Below, in pieces: positions 1 through 8,662 of a stretch of 64,000 nucleotides of DNA. Below the pieces are notes generated by a model. That model was given only the letters and a program-made list of their open reading frames with translations. It was not told the origin of the DNA and did not search any database. The translations under genes were made by a program, and so were the position numbers. How positions within the stretch are numbered: position 1 is the first letter of the stretch; every line of letters begins with the position of its first letter. Source of the DNA: Aminivibrio sp. (GTDB lineage Bacteria; Synergistota; Synergistia; Synergistales; Aminobacteriaceae); the NCBI RefSeq assembly GCF_016756745.1, contig NZ_JAESIH010000055.1, forward strand, positions 1-64,000, given 5' to 3'.

Positions 1-78
1 CACCTCGTTATGTTTATTGTAACACGTAACGATGCGGTGGTCAAGTCGACGATTGTCAAAGTGCGATCATTACTTGGT

Positions 79-252
79 TTATAGTGATTTCCCCGGCAAC
101 CTCGTTATGAATGGCCGGGAATCCAGGTTGTAAGGGAGATCGGCATCCAGTGCCGCATCGTAGGCGACAATACCTGAAACCCCCTCCCCTCCTAGCCCCT
201 TTGCCATGTGGAATGCAGCTTCTCCAAAACCGACAAAACCAAGGCGCTTCAT
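79..252 (-). pseudogene. Truncated NAD-binding dehydrogenase (3-hydroxyisobutyrate dehydrogenase-like)
   Basis: The ATG at 252 is preceded by a good AGGAGG ribosome site. The first 30 or so residues begin MKRLGFVGFGEAAFHMAKGL, the Rossmann GxGxxxxxMAxxL start of the 3-hydroxyisobutyrate / 6-phosphogluconate dehydrogenase superfamily. The family is normally about 290 residues, but this frame closes after 57 and the last 15 residues resemble nothing. What is seen is a 5' gene end with an intact start signal and no body. I infer a gene cut by a deletion or insertion near position 100. The piece has no catalytic domain and should be inactive. Confidence 0.6.
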
Positions 253-947
253 AGATATACCTCCTGGGGGAAAAATGAAAATCCGGAAAAGAAATAATTG
301 AACGGGATCGAAACAGGTTATGCCGAAAAAAGACAGCCCTTCTATATCCAAAAAGGCGTACGGGAAAAACTCTCTTCCCAAATACTGAAAGAAATATATC
401 ATAAACTATTTATTTCTGCAAATATTTTTTCCGTTTATTAAGGTTTCATCCGAAACCCCATAATGACCTTACGCTCTAATGAGATCACTCTTGCATAAAC
501 AGATTTTTTCTATTTTTCTATCAGAAGGCATGATGTCATATTGAAGACAGCCTTTCCGGCAAAAAATTTGCAGGAAATCGTTCTGCAGACCTGTGTTTTT
601 ATTTTCAAAGGAGGACAGTATAGTATAGATGCCCTGGAACCCAGACGGTTTCAATTATTTCTTTTCGCATGGCCTATGAAAAACATCCTTACTGGGATAA
701 TGCAGAAAGATTTCCAGCATAGCCCCTGGAAAGTGATTCTTCCAAGAATAGGCACCATCCCTAAATCCACAGGTTCGTTCCCCAAGAGAAGAGGCATGTC
801 CCCGGACGGGGAAGTGAACTCTTTTCGTTTCCCCGTCCCCACGGTTTTTTCTCCTTTTCAGGCGGTTGAAGCTCTTTTTCCCGTTTTGTGGATAAACTCT
901 GGTTTTGGTATTCTAAAACTGATCACTTTTTGAGGGAACGACAGCCA
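253..947. other. Intergenic stretch without a supported gene
   Basis: About 700 bases, AT-richer than the neighbouring genes. Open frames on both strands lack ribosome sites, family motifs and convincing composition. Nothing functional was recognised apart from the upstream signals of the truncated dehydrogenase at the left edge. Confidence 0.6.
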
Positions 948-974
948 AAATCTGACCACCTGGTGGTCAGATTT
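948..974. repeat. Perfect 27-bp palindrome
   Basis: AAATCTGACCACC is followed by one T and then by its exact reverse complement. It lies 43 bp left of repeat copy A. The stretch just before it (gatcacttttt, about 921-931) looks like the outer end of some insertion sequences, but no transposase is present. It could be an IS-end remnant or a repressor site; this cannot be decided from the sequence. Confidence 0.6.
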
Positions 975-1017
975 GCATTGGGGGGTGCGGCAGGGTAAAG
1001 CGGATCCGGCGGTCGGA

Positions 1018-1298
1018 CCTAAATCCACATGTTTTTCAGACAGAAGAAGTGTCGCCGGGCATAAGGCGAATTCGCTCTCCCCAGGGGCGAAGAGATCTCG
1101 CTCCGCGCTCTTTGCGGAGATACCCCCTTGGGGAGGGTGCATGAGGGGAGAGAAACCGACAGGGATGTCAGTTTCACAGGCAGGCAGCCGGCGAACGCAG
1201 GGAGCCGCGGGACGCGCCTGGGCAGTTGTCACGGATGACAATCCGCACCCCGCGTAAGCGAGCACCGGTGACGCTCTCCGCTGGGGTGCGGTTTTAGG
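1018..1298 (-). repeat. Dispersed palindromic repeat, copy A (long form)
   Basis: 281 bp bounded by CCTAAATCC at one end and an inverted TTTTAGG at the other. It is the reverse complement of the same module found at 6768-7053, 20493-20707 and 53299-53511. It is the long form, carrying two extra internal segments shared only with copy B. This is the most diverged copy (CCACA instead of CCGCA at its left tip, GGTTTTAGG at its right tip). It contains no open frame with a plausible start and is dense in inverted repeats. Interpreted as a non-autonomous MITE-like element or structured intergenic repeat. Confidence 0.85.
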
Positions 1299-1319
1299 CC
1301 GGATGATTTGCATTGACAA

Positions 1320-1356
1320 AACCAAGGTGCCCGGTAATTTCCGGACACCTTTTTGG
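1320..1356. terminator. Hairpin terminator after ABC permease gene
   Basis: GGTGCCCGG (1326-1334) pairs with CCGGACACC (1341-1349) around a 6-nt loop, with T-rich flanks in both directions (TTTTT on + strand, TTGGTTTTG on -). It lies just past the stop of the permease gene that ends at 1374. Confidence 0.7.
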
Positions 1357-1373
1357 TACCCGTTATTTTGTTT

Positions 1374-2306
1374 TCATGACCGTATCTCTCGCCTCATAAA
1401 TGCGATATACGATACCCCGAAACAGACTATGGACAGCGCCGCAAGTGCGGTCAGCTGGGGCCAGATCACCATCAGGCTCTGGCCGATATCAAGAGCCGAG
1501 GGAATCACTCCCTGCAGCCTGCTGACATCTATCGGGCCAAGGATTCGCACCGACGGGTTCAGCACTACCAGCGAAACCTCCTGGAGCAGGTAGGCAGGGG
1601 AAAGACGCATCAGGTTCATCCTCAGGTGTTCGTGACGGAGCACCTCTTCAGCAGGTGATTCTCTCCCGACGGGAACTATGTGATCCGCCACCACCCCCGC
1701 CACGAGCTGCACAAAAAACGCAAGAAAAATCCAGAGAGCGATGGCCGCAAGGGCCGATGTAGAAGTCTTGTCGAAAAGCACCGAGAACAGGATCGCCACG
1801 CTGAGCCAGAAAGAGGCGTAAAGCATGGCCGCCCCGAAAAACACAAGAGCCCTTAGGATCTCCGCTCCATTCAGCGCAATGCCCAACTTCGCCATGGAAA
1901 TTCCGCCGATGAGAGCGAGAATCCCCCCCATCATAAGAGCCATAGCCGCAAGGGCGGCAAGGAACTTTCCGTTGATCAACGCGTCCCGGTAAACCGGCTG
2001 GGAAATCAGTAAGCTCAGAGTCCCCCGCTGCCGCTCCGCATTGATTGCGTCAAATCCCAAAAGAATTCCCAGAATGGGTACCAGGAACGTTACAAAAAAG
2101 AGGAAGGACGGCAGGTTGCCGCTCCGCTCCGTCAACAGGGAGAGGAAAAGAGCCGCGCTGTCCTGCTGCAGAAGTGTCGGGCTCTCTACTGCGGACAGCA
2201 CCGCTGACAGGCTCGCCAGGATGATGATCGTGCTGATGACGGCGATGCGCCGGCTCCCCAGATGATCGGCCAGCTCCTTGCGGAAAATTGTCGTCATGCC
2301 TGCCAT
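1374..2306 (-). CDS. ABC-2 type transporter permease
   Basis: 310 residues with about six hydrophobic segments. The N-terminal pattern (MTTIFRKELADHLGSRR, then a membrane helix) is typical of NosY/ABC-2 permeases, which form the membrane channel of exporters. It is the third gene of an operon NEW3 exoprotein - ATPase - permease. Its ribosome site (GGGAGGTG) lies inside the last codons of the ATPase gene, indicating coupled translation. Start ATG 2306, or the in-frame ATG three codons later. Substrate unknown. With a NEW3 partner the system may export, or act on, cell-surface material; that is inference. Confidence 0.85.
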   Translation of the reverse strand: MAGMTTIFRKELADHLGSRRIAVISTIIILASLSAVLSAVESPTLLQQDSAALFLSLLTERSGNLPSFLFFVTFLVPILGILLGFDAINAERQRGTLSLLISQPVYRDALINGKFLAALAAMALMMGGILALIGGISMAKLGIALNGAEILRALVFFGAAMLYASFWLSVAILFSVLFDKTSTSALAAIALWIFLAFFVQLVAGVVADHIVPVGRESPAEEVLRHEHLRMNLMRLSPAYLLQEVSLVVLNPSVRILGPIDVSRLQGVIPSALDIGQSLMVIWPQLTALAALSIVCFGVSYIAFMRREIRS

Positions 2307-2309
2307 TGC

Positions 2310-3242
2310 CTACACCTCCCGAAAATATCGCAGGTAAATCTCTTCAAGGCTGTACTCCGTTCCCCGAACCTCCACCGGAAGGCAGCCTTTTTCAACTATT
2401 TCCCTGATGATCTCTGAACGCCTTGACTCATCAAAATTAGCCGTTACAAGATCTCCGGATCTGCGAAAATCTTTAAGCCCCTTTATAGTGCCGAGCTTTT
2501 CTTCGTCCACGGCACCGGAGCCGTTGGAAACTATTTTTATGGTTCCCTGCCGCTCTCCGATAATAGACTTCCCTATTTCCTCGATGGTACCGCAGGCGAT
2601 CATGGAACTCTTGAACATAATACCCACACGGTCGCATACCTTCTGCACGCTGTGCAGCATATGCGAACTCAGCATGATTGTTATTCCTGATTCGTCGGCC
2701 ATCTTCCTGATCAGGGAAAGGATTTTCTCCACTCCTTCCGGGTCAATGCCTGACGTCGGTTCGTCAAGTATCACAAGCTGCGGTTTCTTCAGCAGCACAG
2801 ACGCCAGCCCAAGCCTTTGCCTCATTCCCTTCGAAAAAGTCCCCACAAGAGCATCGGCACTGTTGACCATTTCGACCTTCTCCAGGGCTTCATCGATGGC
2901 CCTGTCGGCATGGCTCCCTTTCAGGCCGTTCAGGTTTGCCAGGTACGTTAAATTCTCCCGTGCCGTCAGGTCTTCATAAAACCCGACGTTCTCCGCAAGG
3001 TAGCCCGTCCGCGACTTAAGCTTCAGAGGCTCTCGCGCAGGATCGAAACCAAGCACACGAACCGTCCCGGAAGTGGGCTCGGTCATCCCCAGCAGCATGA
3101 GGATCGTCGTGGTCTTCCCTGCCCCGTTGGGGCCCAGCAGACCGAACACCTCTCCGCTGCGAATGTCGAGGTTAAGGCGGTCCACTGCTGTGAAAGCCCC
3201 ATACTTTTTTGTAAGCTCCCTCGTTTCAACCGCCTTTTCCAT
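2310..3242 (-). CDS. ABC transporter ATP-binding protein
   Basis: 310 residues. Walker A GPNGAGKTT at about 37-45, signature FSKGMRQR at 136-143 (a degenerate LSGGQ usual in ABC-2 exporters), Walker B LVILDE at 156-161 followed by PTSGIDP. The C-terminal 80 residues match the accessory tail of CcmA/NatA-type exporter ATPases. It powers the permease encoded directly downstream. The gap to the upstream NEW3 gene is 3 nt, so the three genes almost certainly share one message. Confidence 0.93.
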   Translation of the reverse strand: MEKAVETRELTKKYGAFTAVDRLNLDIRSGEVFGLLGPNGAGKTTTILMLLGMTEPTSGTVRVLGFDPAREPLKLKSRTGYLAENVGFYEDLTARENLTYLANLNGLKGSHADRAIDEALEKVEMVNSADALVGTFSKGMRQRLGLASVLLKKPQLVILDEPTSGIDPEGVEKILSLIRKMADESGITIMLSSHMLHSVQKVCDRVGIMFKSSMIACGTIEEIGKSIIGERQGTIKIVSNGSGAVDEEKLGTIKGLKDFRRSGDLVTANFDESRRSEIIREIVEKGCLPVEVRGTEYSLEEIYLRYFREV

Positions 3243-3245
3243 GGC

Positions 3246-4478
3246 TTACCTCCTTTTCAGTTTCCAGAAGGTACCGAACAGCAGCACCAAAACGACAGCT
3301 ATAACAAGAATTCCCGACCATCCCCACACTGTGGACACCTTGACCGTTGCCCGGAGGGTTATCTTTTCATCCGACTCGTCGCCCGATGCCGTGAGTGCCA
3401 CCAGATAATCCCCGGGAATGGTCCGTTCCGGCGCCTTCACCTTCATCTTCACCTGCTCAGGCTTGCCCGTAGAAGCAAGGGGGGCTACCGATGAAAGGCT
3501 TTCCGGTTCGAAGGAGACATCCCAGTCATCAGGCTTGTTCGCAAAAAACTTCACATTATTTATCGGCGCCGACCCATCGTTCCATACAAACAGTGTCACC
3601 GTCTTTTCGCTGCCCGCCAGAGTGTCGAAGTTCAATCGCTGGTTATCCGGCAAAATTGATAGATCGTAAGTTCCGGTGACGACTGCCTTCAGTTCAACCA
3701 CGGATTCCTCTTCTCCTGTCCCGGCGGTAAATGTGACGGGATACTCCCCCTTCTTAACCGAGGAAGGAGGAGTTACAGTCACCATAAGCGTCTCGGTCTT
3801 GTTTCCCTCCATGCGGAAAGACTGGATTTTCCTGCCCGACTCCCACCGTGGAGAGATCGACCCCGACCATCCGGCCGGAACGGAGAGGCTAAAATCCGTC
3901 ACAAGGCTTTCTTTTCCCTTGTTCTCTATTTTGATCTCGTAGGTAAAAGACGACCCTGCAGCGTTCTCAACCACCGGGTAGGTACAGGAAGTCTCCAGGA
4001 GTTTTTCCACGGGAAGAACCTCCTCGGCCTCGTACTTCACCACGAGAGGGACCCGAACTGCTTCCCCTCCCGCTTCCGGGGTTACCACAAGGGCTCCCTC
4101 GTACATGCCCGGCTTGGCGTCTTTCGCCGGGGTAAGGACGATTACAGCCTTCGCCTCGTTGAAAGATTCTCCGCGCCCCAGGCGTACCCTGGTGACGCCG
4201 TAACCGCTCCATTTATCGCTCACCAGGCGGGCCCTCACACCGTTGGTTTCAGAAAACCCTTCAATTGAAAGAGCAACCACGTTTTCTCCCTCGGTGGCGT
4301 TCCGAAGGGTGATTTCCACCTCTGCCTTTCCCTTCTCTCCGATCACCACGCCCGTATAGGGGACATTAACGGAAAAGGACGGTTCTCCTCCGGACAGAGG
4401 TTCCGCTCGAAGAGGGGAAACCTGCACAAAGAAAAAAACGATAAGAAGCGACGCACATACAACGAAATATCTTTTCAC
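3246..4478 (-). CDS. Secreted, membrane-anchored NEW3-domain protein
   Basis: 410 residues. Cleavable-type signal peptide at 1-25 (MKRYFVVCASLLIVFFF... ending LRAEP). The body is beta-rich with repeated immunoglobulin-like stretches of the NEW3 (NPCBM-associated, alpha-galactosidase) type, for example VPAGWSG and KPDDWDVSFEPESL. One C-terminal transmembrane helix (about 385-405) is followed by KLKRR. The protein should sit outside the membrane, tethered by its C-terminus. First gene of the operon with the ABC ATPase and permease. Such three-gene sets are known from other genomes, but their substrate is not established as far as I know. Confidence 0.8.
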   Translation of the reverse strand: MKRYFVVCASLLIVFFFVQVSPLRAEPLSGGEPSFSVNVPYTGVVIGEKGKAEVEITLRNATEGENVVALSIEGFSETNGVRARLVSDKWSGYGVTRVRLGRGESFNEAKAVIVLTPAKDAKPGMYEGALVVTPEAGGEAVRVPLVVKYEAEEVLPVEKLLETSCTYPVVENAAGSSFTYEIKIENKGKESLVTDFSLSVPAGWSGSISPRWESGRKIQSFRMEGNKTETLMVTVTPPSSVKKGEYPVTFTAGTGEEESVVELKAVVTGTYDLSILPDNQRLNFDTLAGSEKTVTLFVWNDGSAPINNVKFFANKPDDWDVSFEPESLSSVAPLASTGKPEQVKMKVKAPERTIPGDYLVALTASGDESDEKITLRATVKVSTVWGWSGILVIAVVLVLLFGTFWKLKRR

Positions 4479-4601
4479 AGTTATCCCTCCTGAATTTTGG
4501 ATTTGAACAAAAAATCATCTTTTGAAGCTTGTTCTCCCCAGACAGGGAGGAACACGTCTGCAAACATACCCTTCCTGGGGAATATCTATAGCGGGCCTTA
4601 A

Positions 4602-4649
4602 GGCTGAAAAAGGCGCTTTGGCTACACAAAGGCAACACCTTTTTCAGCC
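4602..4649. terminator. Long hairpin between cysEK operon and NEW3 operon
   Basis: GGCTGAAAAAGG (4602-4613) pairs exactly with CCTTTTTCAGCC (4638-4649). Inside, CTTTG and CAAAG can pair as well. It follows the broken usp gene and precedes the NEW3 gene. It may end cysEK transcription or be a leader element of the NEW3 operon. No long T-run follows the stem. Confidence 0.55.
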
Positions 4650-4718
4650 AGAATTCTATTCAGGGAAAAACACATGTCATCCGAAAATTTACGGATAACA
4701 CACATTCCTTCCGTCCGA

Positions 4719-4896
4719 CTATCCTTTGGGGGCCTCCTTCGGACGATGGACGTACGCACCGCATGATGCCCGTGCGACAACTTTGGCCGCCGCACTCCCG
4801 AGAAAGATCCGCTCCACGCCGCTCAGTCTCCGTGTCCGATCATGATCAGCTCTGCGCCCCCGACCTGAAGCGCGGCCCCCGCCCGGTACTCCGAGA
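4719..4896 (-). pseudogene. Universal stress protein (UspA family) C-terminal remnant
   Basis: Reading on from the cysK stop, the minus strand encodes GAALQVGGAELIMIGHGD and then, one base out of frame, LSGVERIFLGSAAAKVV followed by ARASCGAYVHRPKEAP and a stop. This is the conserved end of UspA proteins (IVMGTHGxSGxxxxLLGSVAxxVVRxAxCPVLVV), including the ATP-binding glycines. The first two thirds of a usual 140-residue protein are absent and one frameshift splits the rest. It abuts the cysK stop codon, so the break looks like a recombination joint. Non-functional. Confidence 0.7.
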
Positions 4897-5820
4897 TCAG
4901 TGGGCCGAGAAGATGCTCAGATAGCGATCACCCCGGTCCACCTGCAATGTGACCACGACGTCGTCGGCTGGAAGCGTTCGGGCGATTTTCAAGGCTGCGG
5001 CGATATTTGCGCCGGTTGAAATTCCGGACGAGAGTCCGTGTTTTTTCGAGAGACGGCGCGCCGTCTCCACAGCCTCGTCCCCTGAGACGGTTACGACTTC
5101 GTCAAGAACTGAGCGATCAAGGATTTCCGGAACAAAGTTAGCTCCGATACCCTGTATCTTGTGTTTTCCCGCTTCTCCTTTCGAGAGAAGCGGGCTCTCC
5201 GCAGGCTCGACCGCTACGATTTTCGTGCTGGGGTGGAGCTGTTTGAATGTCCTTCCCACGCCTGTGATGGTGCCGCCCGTTCCCACGCCGGCGACGAACG
5301 CCGCCGGCGTCAGCCCGAGGGGAAGTCCCCGCAGAATCTCCGCCGCCGTGGTGACTTGGTGCGCCCAAGGGTTTCCCGGATTGGAAAACTGGTCGGGAAG
5401 AAATGCGCCAACAGTCGACTCGACGATTCTGTGCGCTTCGTCCACCGCTCCTTTCATCCCCTCCGAAGCTGGGGTGAGGACTAGTTCCGCGCCGTACGCG
5501 GAGAGCAACTTTCTTCTTTCCACCGACATGGATTCCGGCATCGTCAATACGACACGGAGTCCGAGTGCCCCTCCCAGCATGGCGAGCGCTATACCCGTAT
5601 TACCGCTTGTGGGCTCGACAATAACGGAATTCTCATTGAGCAGTCCGTCGGCTTCCGCTTTGTGGAGCATCCCCCATGCAGTCCTGTCTTTCACCGACCC
5701 TCCTGGATTGTTCCCCTCCAGTTTGATCAGTATTCGAGCGCCCCCCGTGTCTTCCAGTCTGAAAAACGGCGTGTTGCCGATGAGCGTCGCAATTGCGATT
5801 TCGTCTACTTTATATCGCAT
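4897..5820 (-). CDS. cysK: Cysteine synthase (O-acetylserine sulfhydrylase)
   Basis: 307 residues, the normal length. A PLP-dependent enzyme joining sulfide to O-acetylserine to make cysteine in the cytoplasm. Motifs: SVKDR with the PLP lysine at 44, TSGNTG at 71-76, GTGGTITG phosphate-binding loop at 180-187, SSGIS near the C-terminus. The start overlaps the end of cysE by 11 bp, so the acetyl donor enzyme and the synthase are made from one message. CysK and CysM cannot be told apart from sequence alone; the short length is also compatible with CysM. Confidence 0.93.
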   Translation of the reverse strand: MRYKVDEIAIATLIGNTPFFRLEDTGGARILIKLEGNNPGGSVKDRTAWGMLHKAEADGLLNENSVIVEPTSGNTGIALAMLGGALGLRVVLTMPESMSVERRKLLSAYGAELVLTPASEGMKGAVDEAHRIVESTVGAFLPDQFSNPGNPWAHQVTTAAEILRGLPLGLTPAAFVAGVGTGGTITGVGRTFKQLHPSTKIVAVEPAESPLLSKGEAGKHKIQGIGANFVPEILDRSVLDEVVTVSGDEAVETARRLSKKHGLSSGISTGANIAAALKIARTLPADDVVVTLQVDRGDRYLSIFSAH

Positions 5821-6499
5821 AGTCGTATTCCTCCTCCTTGGTTTCGGCGTCTTTGTTTTTCAGTTGTCCGCCGAGCTGTTCCAGTTGCTTTTCCAATCTT
5901 TGCATCCTGAAAAGAATTTGTTCATATGAAATAGCATCCTGACCAATGTCTCTTTTCACTTTTTCTCCATTAACGCGAACTATCTCGGCTTTTCTTCCGA
6001 CGACTGTCGAGTTCGGCGGAATAGAATCGAGCACAATGCTCCCGGCACCCACCTTCGAGTGATCACCGATGGAGATAGGCCCGAGAATCTTGGCGCCGCT
6101 CCCGATGACGACGTGTGCGCCGATGGTGGGATGACGCTTCCATGTGGTTTCATTCCCTGTGGCGCCAAGGGTGACTCCTTGGTAGATCACGGAGTTTTCT
6201 CCCACAACGGCGCTCTCGCCTATAACGACTCCCGAACCGTGATCGATAAAAACACCGGCTTCGAGCACGGCTCCCGGATGGATTTCAATGCCCGTCCACC
6301 AACGAACGACGAGGGAGAGAAAGCGGGGAAGCACCGGAATCCGACATCGCGTGTGAAGAAAGTGAATACCTCTGTGCGCCGCGACGGAAAGAAAACCGGG
6401 AGTGCAGAACAGAATCTCCGCTACCCCTCGCAGCCCCTTCGGTATGGCCGGATCGTTTTGTCGCACTGCCCTATAGTCCCGAGCTACTTTTGAAAACAC
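5810..6499 (-). CDS. cysE: Serine O-acetyltransferase
   Basis: 229 residues. Acetylates serine with acetyl-CoA, the first step of cysteine synthesis. Short N-terminal helical region, then hexapeptide repeats of a left-handed beta-helix (about 70-180) with the family stretch IDHGSGVVIGE and the active-site loop TLGATG...KRHPTIG. A charged C-terminal tail (about 195-229, rich in E, K and Q) replaces the usual end. The start is GTG at 6499. The nearest strong ribosome site, AAGGAGG, lies about 14 nt upstream, longer than ideal, so translation may be weak or regulated. Confidence 0.93.
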   Translation of the reverse strand: MFSKVARDYRAVRQNDPAIPKGLRGVAEILFCTPGFLSVAAHRGIHFLHTRCRIPVLPRFLSLVVRWWTGIEIHPGAVLEAGVFIDHGSGVVIGESAVVGENSVIYQGVTLGATGNETTWKRHPTIGAHVVIGSGAKILGPISIGDHSKVGAGSIVLDSIPPNSTVVGRKAEIVRVNGEKVKRDIGQDAISYEQILFRMQRLEKQLEQLGGQLKNKDAETKEEEYDYAI

Positions 6500-6526
6500 C
6501 CCAATTGGAACGCCTCCTTATATGAA

Positions 6527-6559
6527 GCGAGGGACCGCCTCTTTCCTGCGGTCCCTCGC
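6527..6559 (-). promoter_or_regulatory. Perfect 12-bp-stem hairpin in the cysE leader
   Basis: GCGAGGGACCGC (6527-6538) pairs with GCGGTCCCTCGC (6548-6559) around a 9-nt loop. On the cysE message the hairpin ends a few bases before the ribosome site AAGGAGG. It is followed by no T-run, so it is not a classical terminator; its position fits control of ribosome access. A GGTGGAAC stretch at 6609-6616 on the same strand recalls a T-box core, but the full consensus is missing. Confidence 0.5.
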
Positions 6560-6767
6560 AAAAATACTTTTCCCCTGTGACGGGGCGATGGTCGAACGCC
6601 GCAGCTTTGTTCCACCGCGGCACGAAACATGTGGCGGCGGATTATGTGAAACAACCCTCCGCGCAACAACACACAAAAGCATTAAACTCTAGTAAAGTGA
6701 TGGCCTTTTTTCTCATGTCCGTTATGATATCAGGTTTATTCCTTTGTGGCAATACGGCTCCCGGGCC

Positions 6768-7053
6768 CCTAAATCCGCACCTCAGCGGGGAGTGTCACCG
6801 GAACTCGCTTGGGCGGGGGGGTGCAGATTGTCGCCTTTGACAACTGCCCAAGCGAGTCCCGCGGCTCCCTGCGTTCGCCGGTTGCCTGCTTGTGAAACCG
6901 ACATCCGTGTCGGTTTCTCTCACCTCAGGCGCCTTTCCCCAGGGGATATCTCCGCAAGGAGCGCGGAGCGAGATCTCTTCGCCCCTGGGGGGAGGGCGAA
7001 TTCACCGTATGCCCGGCGGCACTCCCTCTGCCTGAAAAATTAGCGGATTTAGG
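6768..7053 (+). repeat. Dispersed palindromic repeat, copy B (long form)
   Basis: 286 bp from CCTAAATCCGCA to the inverted GCGGATTTAGG. Contains the hairpin GAAACCGACA-TCCG-TGTCGGTTTC and a second one around CCCCAGGGG / CCCCTGGGG. Carries the same two extra segments as copy A (one around GCCCAAGCGAGTCCCGCGG, one around GGAGCGCGGAGCGAG). Located between the divergent cysE and serC regions, beside a decayed coding remnant. Confidence 0.88.
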
Positions 7054-7159
7054 CGGGCCGGGTATTTCCGCTCCTCTTTCTCCGAAAAGAAAATGCGGCT
7101 TGTATAAAAGGCGGCAATCTTATATAAACTTTTATCACAGGAGTCTTTCAGTCCGCGTG

Positions 7160-7366
7160 ACGAGTACAGGAAGGGAGAAAGCCGGGCGGGGATGCCTTCT
7201 GGGAGGGAACCGCCCTGTGGGTTCCGGAGGGGGGACGCGCTGTTCCTGGTGGAGAACTATGCGCCCCTGGGAGACTTTTTCGAGGCTATGAACGCCGCTC
7301 TCGAGAAGCAGAAAACTCGCCCTGGCCCGCACGACTGCGGAGGTGATCCTGGAAAGGGTGAAATGA
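7160..7366 (+). pseudogene. Possible frameshifted gene remnant upstream of serC
   Basis: One frame reads GDALFLVENYAPLGDFFEAMNAALEKQ; shifting by one base continues as LALARTTAEVILERVK and a stop at 7366. Together these look like the helical C-terminal part of a real protein (similar to the end of small transcription regulators) with one indel. No start or N-terminal domain is visible. Family not recognised. It could also be chance coding-like sequence. Confidence 0.3.
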
Positions 7367-7491
7367 GGGAGTTTTTTTAAGACCTTCCGGCTTCAAAAAT
7401 TCCGCGGAATTGATGATTGGCCGGAAGCGGCCTTGTTTTAACGAAACAGGTTAAAAGTGTTCGCCATTTGATAAAAGGGAGACCTGAAAGG

Positions 7492-8571
7492 ATGAGAAAA
7501 TTCAATTTTTCGGCCGGCCCGGCGGTTCTGCCCCTGCCGGTGCTGGAGGAAGTCAGGGATACGCTGGTGGACTACAGGGGAAACGGCTTGTCCCTTCTCG
7601 AGTGCAGCCACAGAAGTAAAATGTACGAAGACGTGCACAACGAGACGATTTCCCTGTTCCGGGAACTGTTGGGGCTGCCGGAGAGCCACAAGGTCATCTT
7701 TCTGGGAGGCGGTGCGACTCTTCAGTTCTCCATGGTTCCCATGAACTTCCTGACGCCGGGGAAGGCATGCGACATCGTGGTCAGCGGCGCGTGGGCGAAA
7801 AAGGCCCTTTCCGACGCGAAAAAGATCGGTGACGTGAAGGTGGTCTTCGACGGCGCCGAAACGAAGTACACCACCCTGCCGAAATCCGAAAGTATATACA
7901 CCCCCGACGCGGCCTACGTCCACATCACATCAAACGAGACCATCGGGGGGCTGCAGTGGAAGACGTTCCCCGACACGGGCGACGTTCCCCTGATAGCGGA
8001 CATGTCGAGCGACATCATGAGCACTCCCCTTCCCGTGGAGAAATTCAGCATGATATACGCGGGCGCGCAGAAGAACCTGGGCACCTCGGGAGTAGCAGCG
8101 GCAATCATTCACGAGAAGCTGCTCGAACGGTGCCCCAAGTCGCTGACCGCTTATCTGAACTACGGCATCCACGCAGAGAAGAATTCACTCTACAACACTC
8201 CCCCCGTATTCTCCATCTACATCATGATGCTCGTCCTGAGATGGGTGAAGGCGCAGGGAGGGGTCGCGAAGATGCGCGAACTTTCGTCGCGGAAGGCGGG
8301 AGCCATATACCAGGTGATCGACTCCAGCGGCGGCTTCTATTCCTGCCCCGTCGAGAAGGAGAGCCGTTCCGTGATGAACGTAATTTTCCGCCTGCCCTCC
8401 GAGGAACTGGACATGAAATTCCTCGAGGAGGCGGAGGCCCTGAATATGATCGGGCTGAAGGGGTACCGGGATGCGGGAGGATGCAGGGCATCTCTCTACA
8501 ACGCCATGCCCCTTGAAGGAGCTCTGACCCTGGCCGGTTTCATGAAGGACTTCGCGGCTGCCAACGGGTAA
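7492..8571 (+). CDS. serC: Phosphoserine aminotransferase
   Basis: 359 residues from the ATG at 7492, chosen because MRKFNFSAGPAVLP is the exact family N-terminus; the open frame extends further upstream without homology. PLP enzyme converting 3-phosphohydroxypyruvate and glutamate to phosphoserine. Motifs: GGGATLQF (72-79), catalytic-site Asp170, PLP lysine 194 in AGAQKNLG. It makes the serine used by CysE, encoded nearby on the other strand. Monocistronic, closed by a terminator at 8663-8697. Confidence 0.95.
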   Translation: MRKFNFSAGPAVLPLPVLEEVRDTLVDYRGNGLSLLECSHRSKMYEDVHNETISLFRELLGLPESHKVIFLGGGATLQFSMVPMNFLTPGKACDIVVSGAWAKKALSDAKKIGDVKVVFDGAETKYTTLPKSESIYTPDAAYVHITSNETIGGLQWKTFPDTGDVPLIADMSSDIMSTPLPVEKFSMIYAGAQKNLGTSGVAAAIIHEKLLERCPKSLTAYLNYGIHAEKNSLYNTPPVFSIYIMMLVLRWVKAQGGVAKMRELSSRKAGAIYQVIDSSGGFYSCPVEKESRSVMNVIFRLPSEELDMKFLEEAEALNMIGLKGYRDAGGCRASLYNAMPLEGALTLAGFMKDFAAANG

Positions 8572-8662
8572 GGGGAGCCCTTTATCAGTAAGGCATCCTT
8601 ATCTGCGTCCGAATTCAGGAAAGCGGAAGTTCTTCTGAGACCCTCAGGAATGACGTATCGGC

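Noticed and set aside
541-933. 130-codon open frame in the left intergenic region
   Set aside because: TTG-type start without a good ribosome site, odd composition, no recognisable motif.
6500-6768. T-box riboswitch upstream of cysE
   Set aside because: GGTGGAAC and a terminator-like stem occur in a suggestive order, but the 14-nt T-box consensus is incomplete, no specifier-loop stem could be drawn and the stem lacks a T-run.
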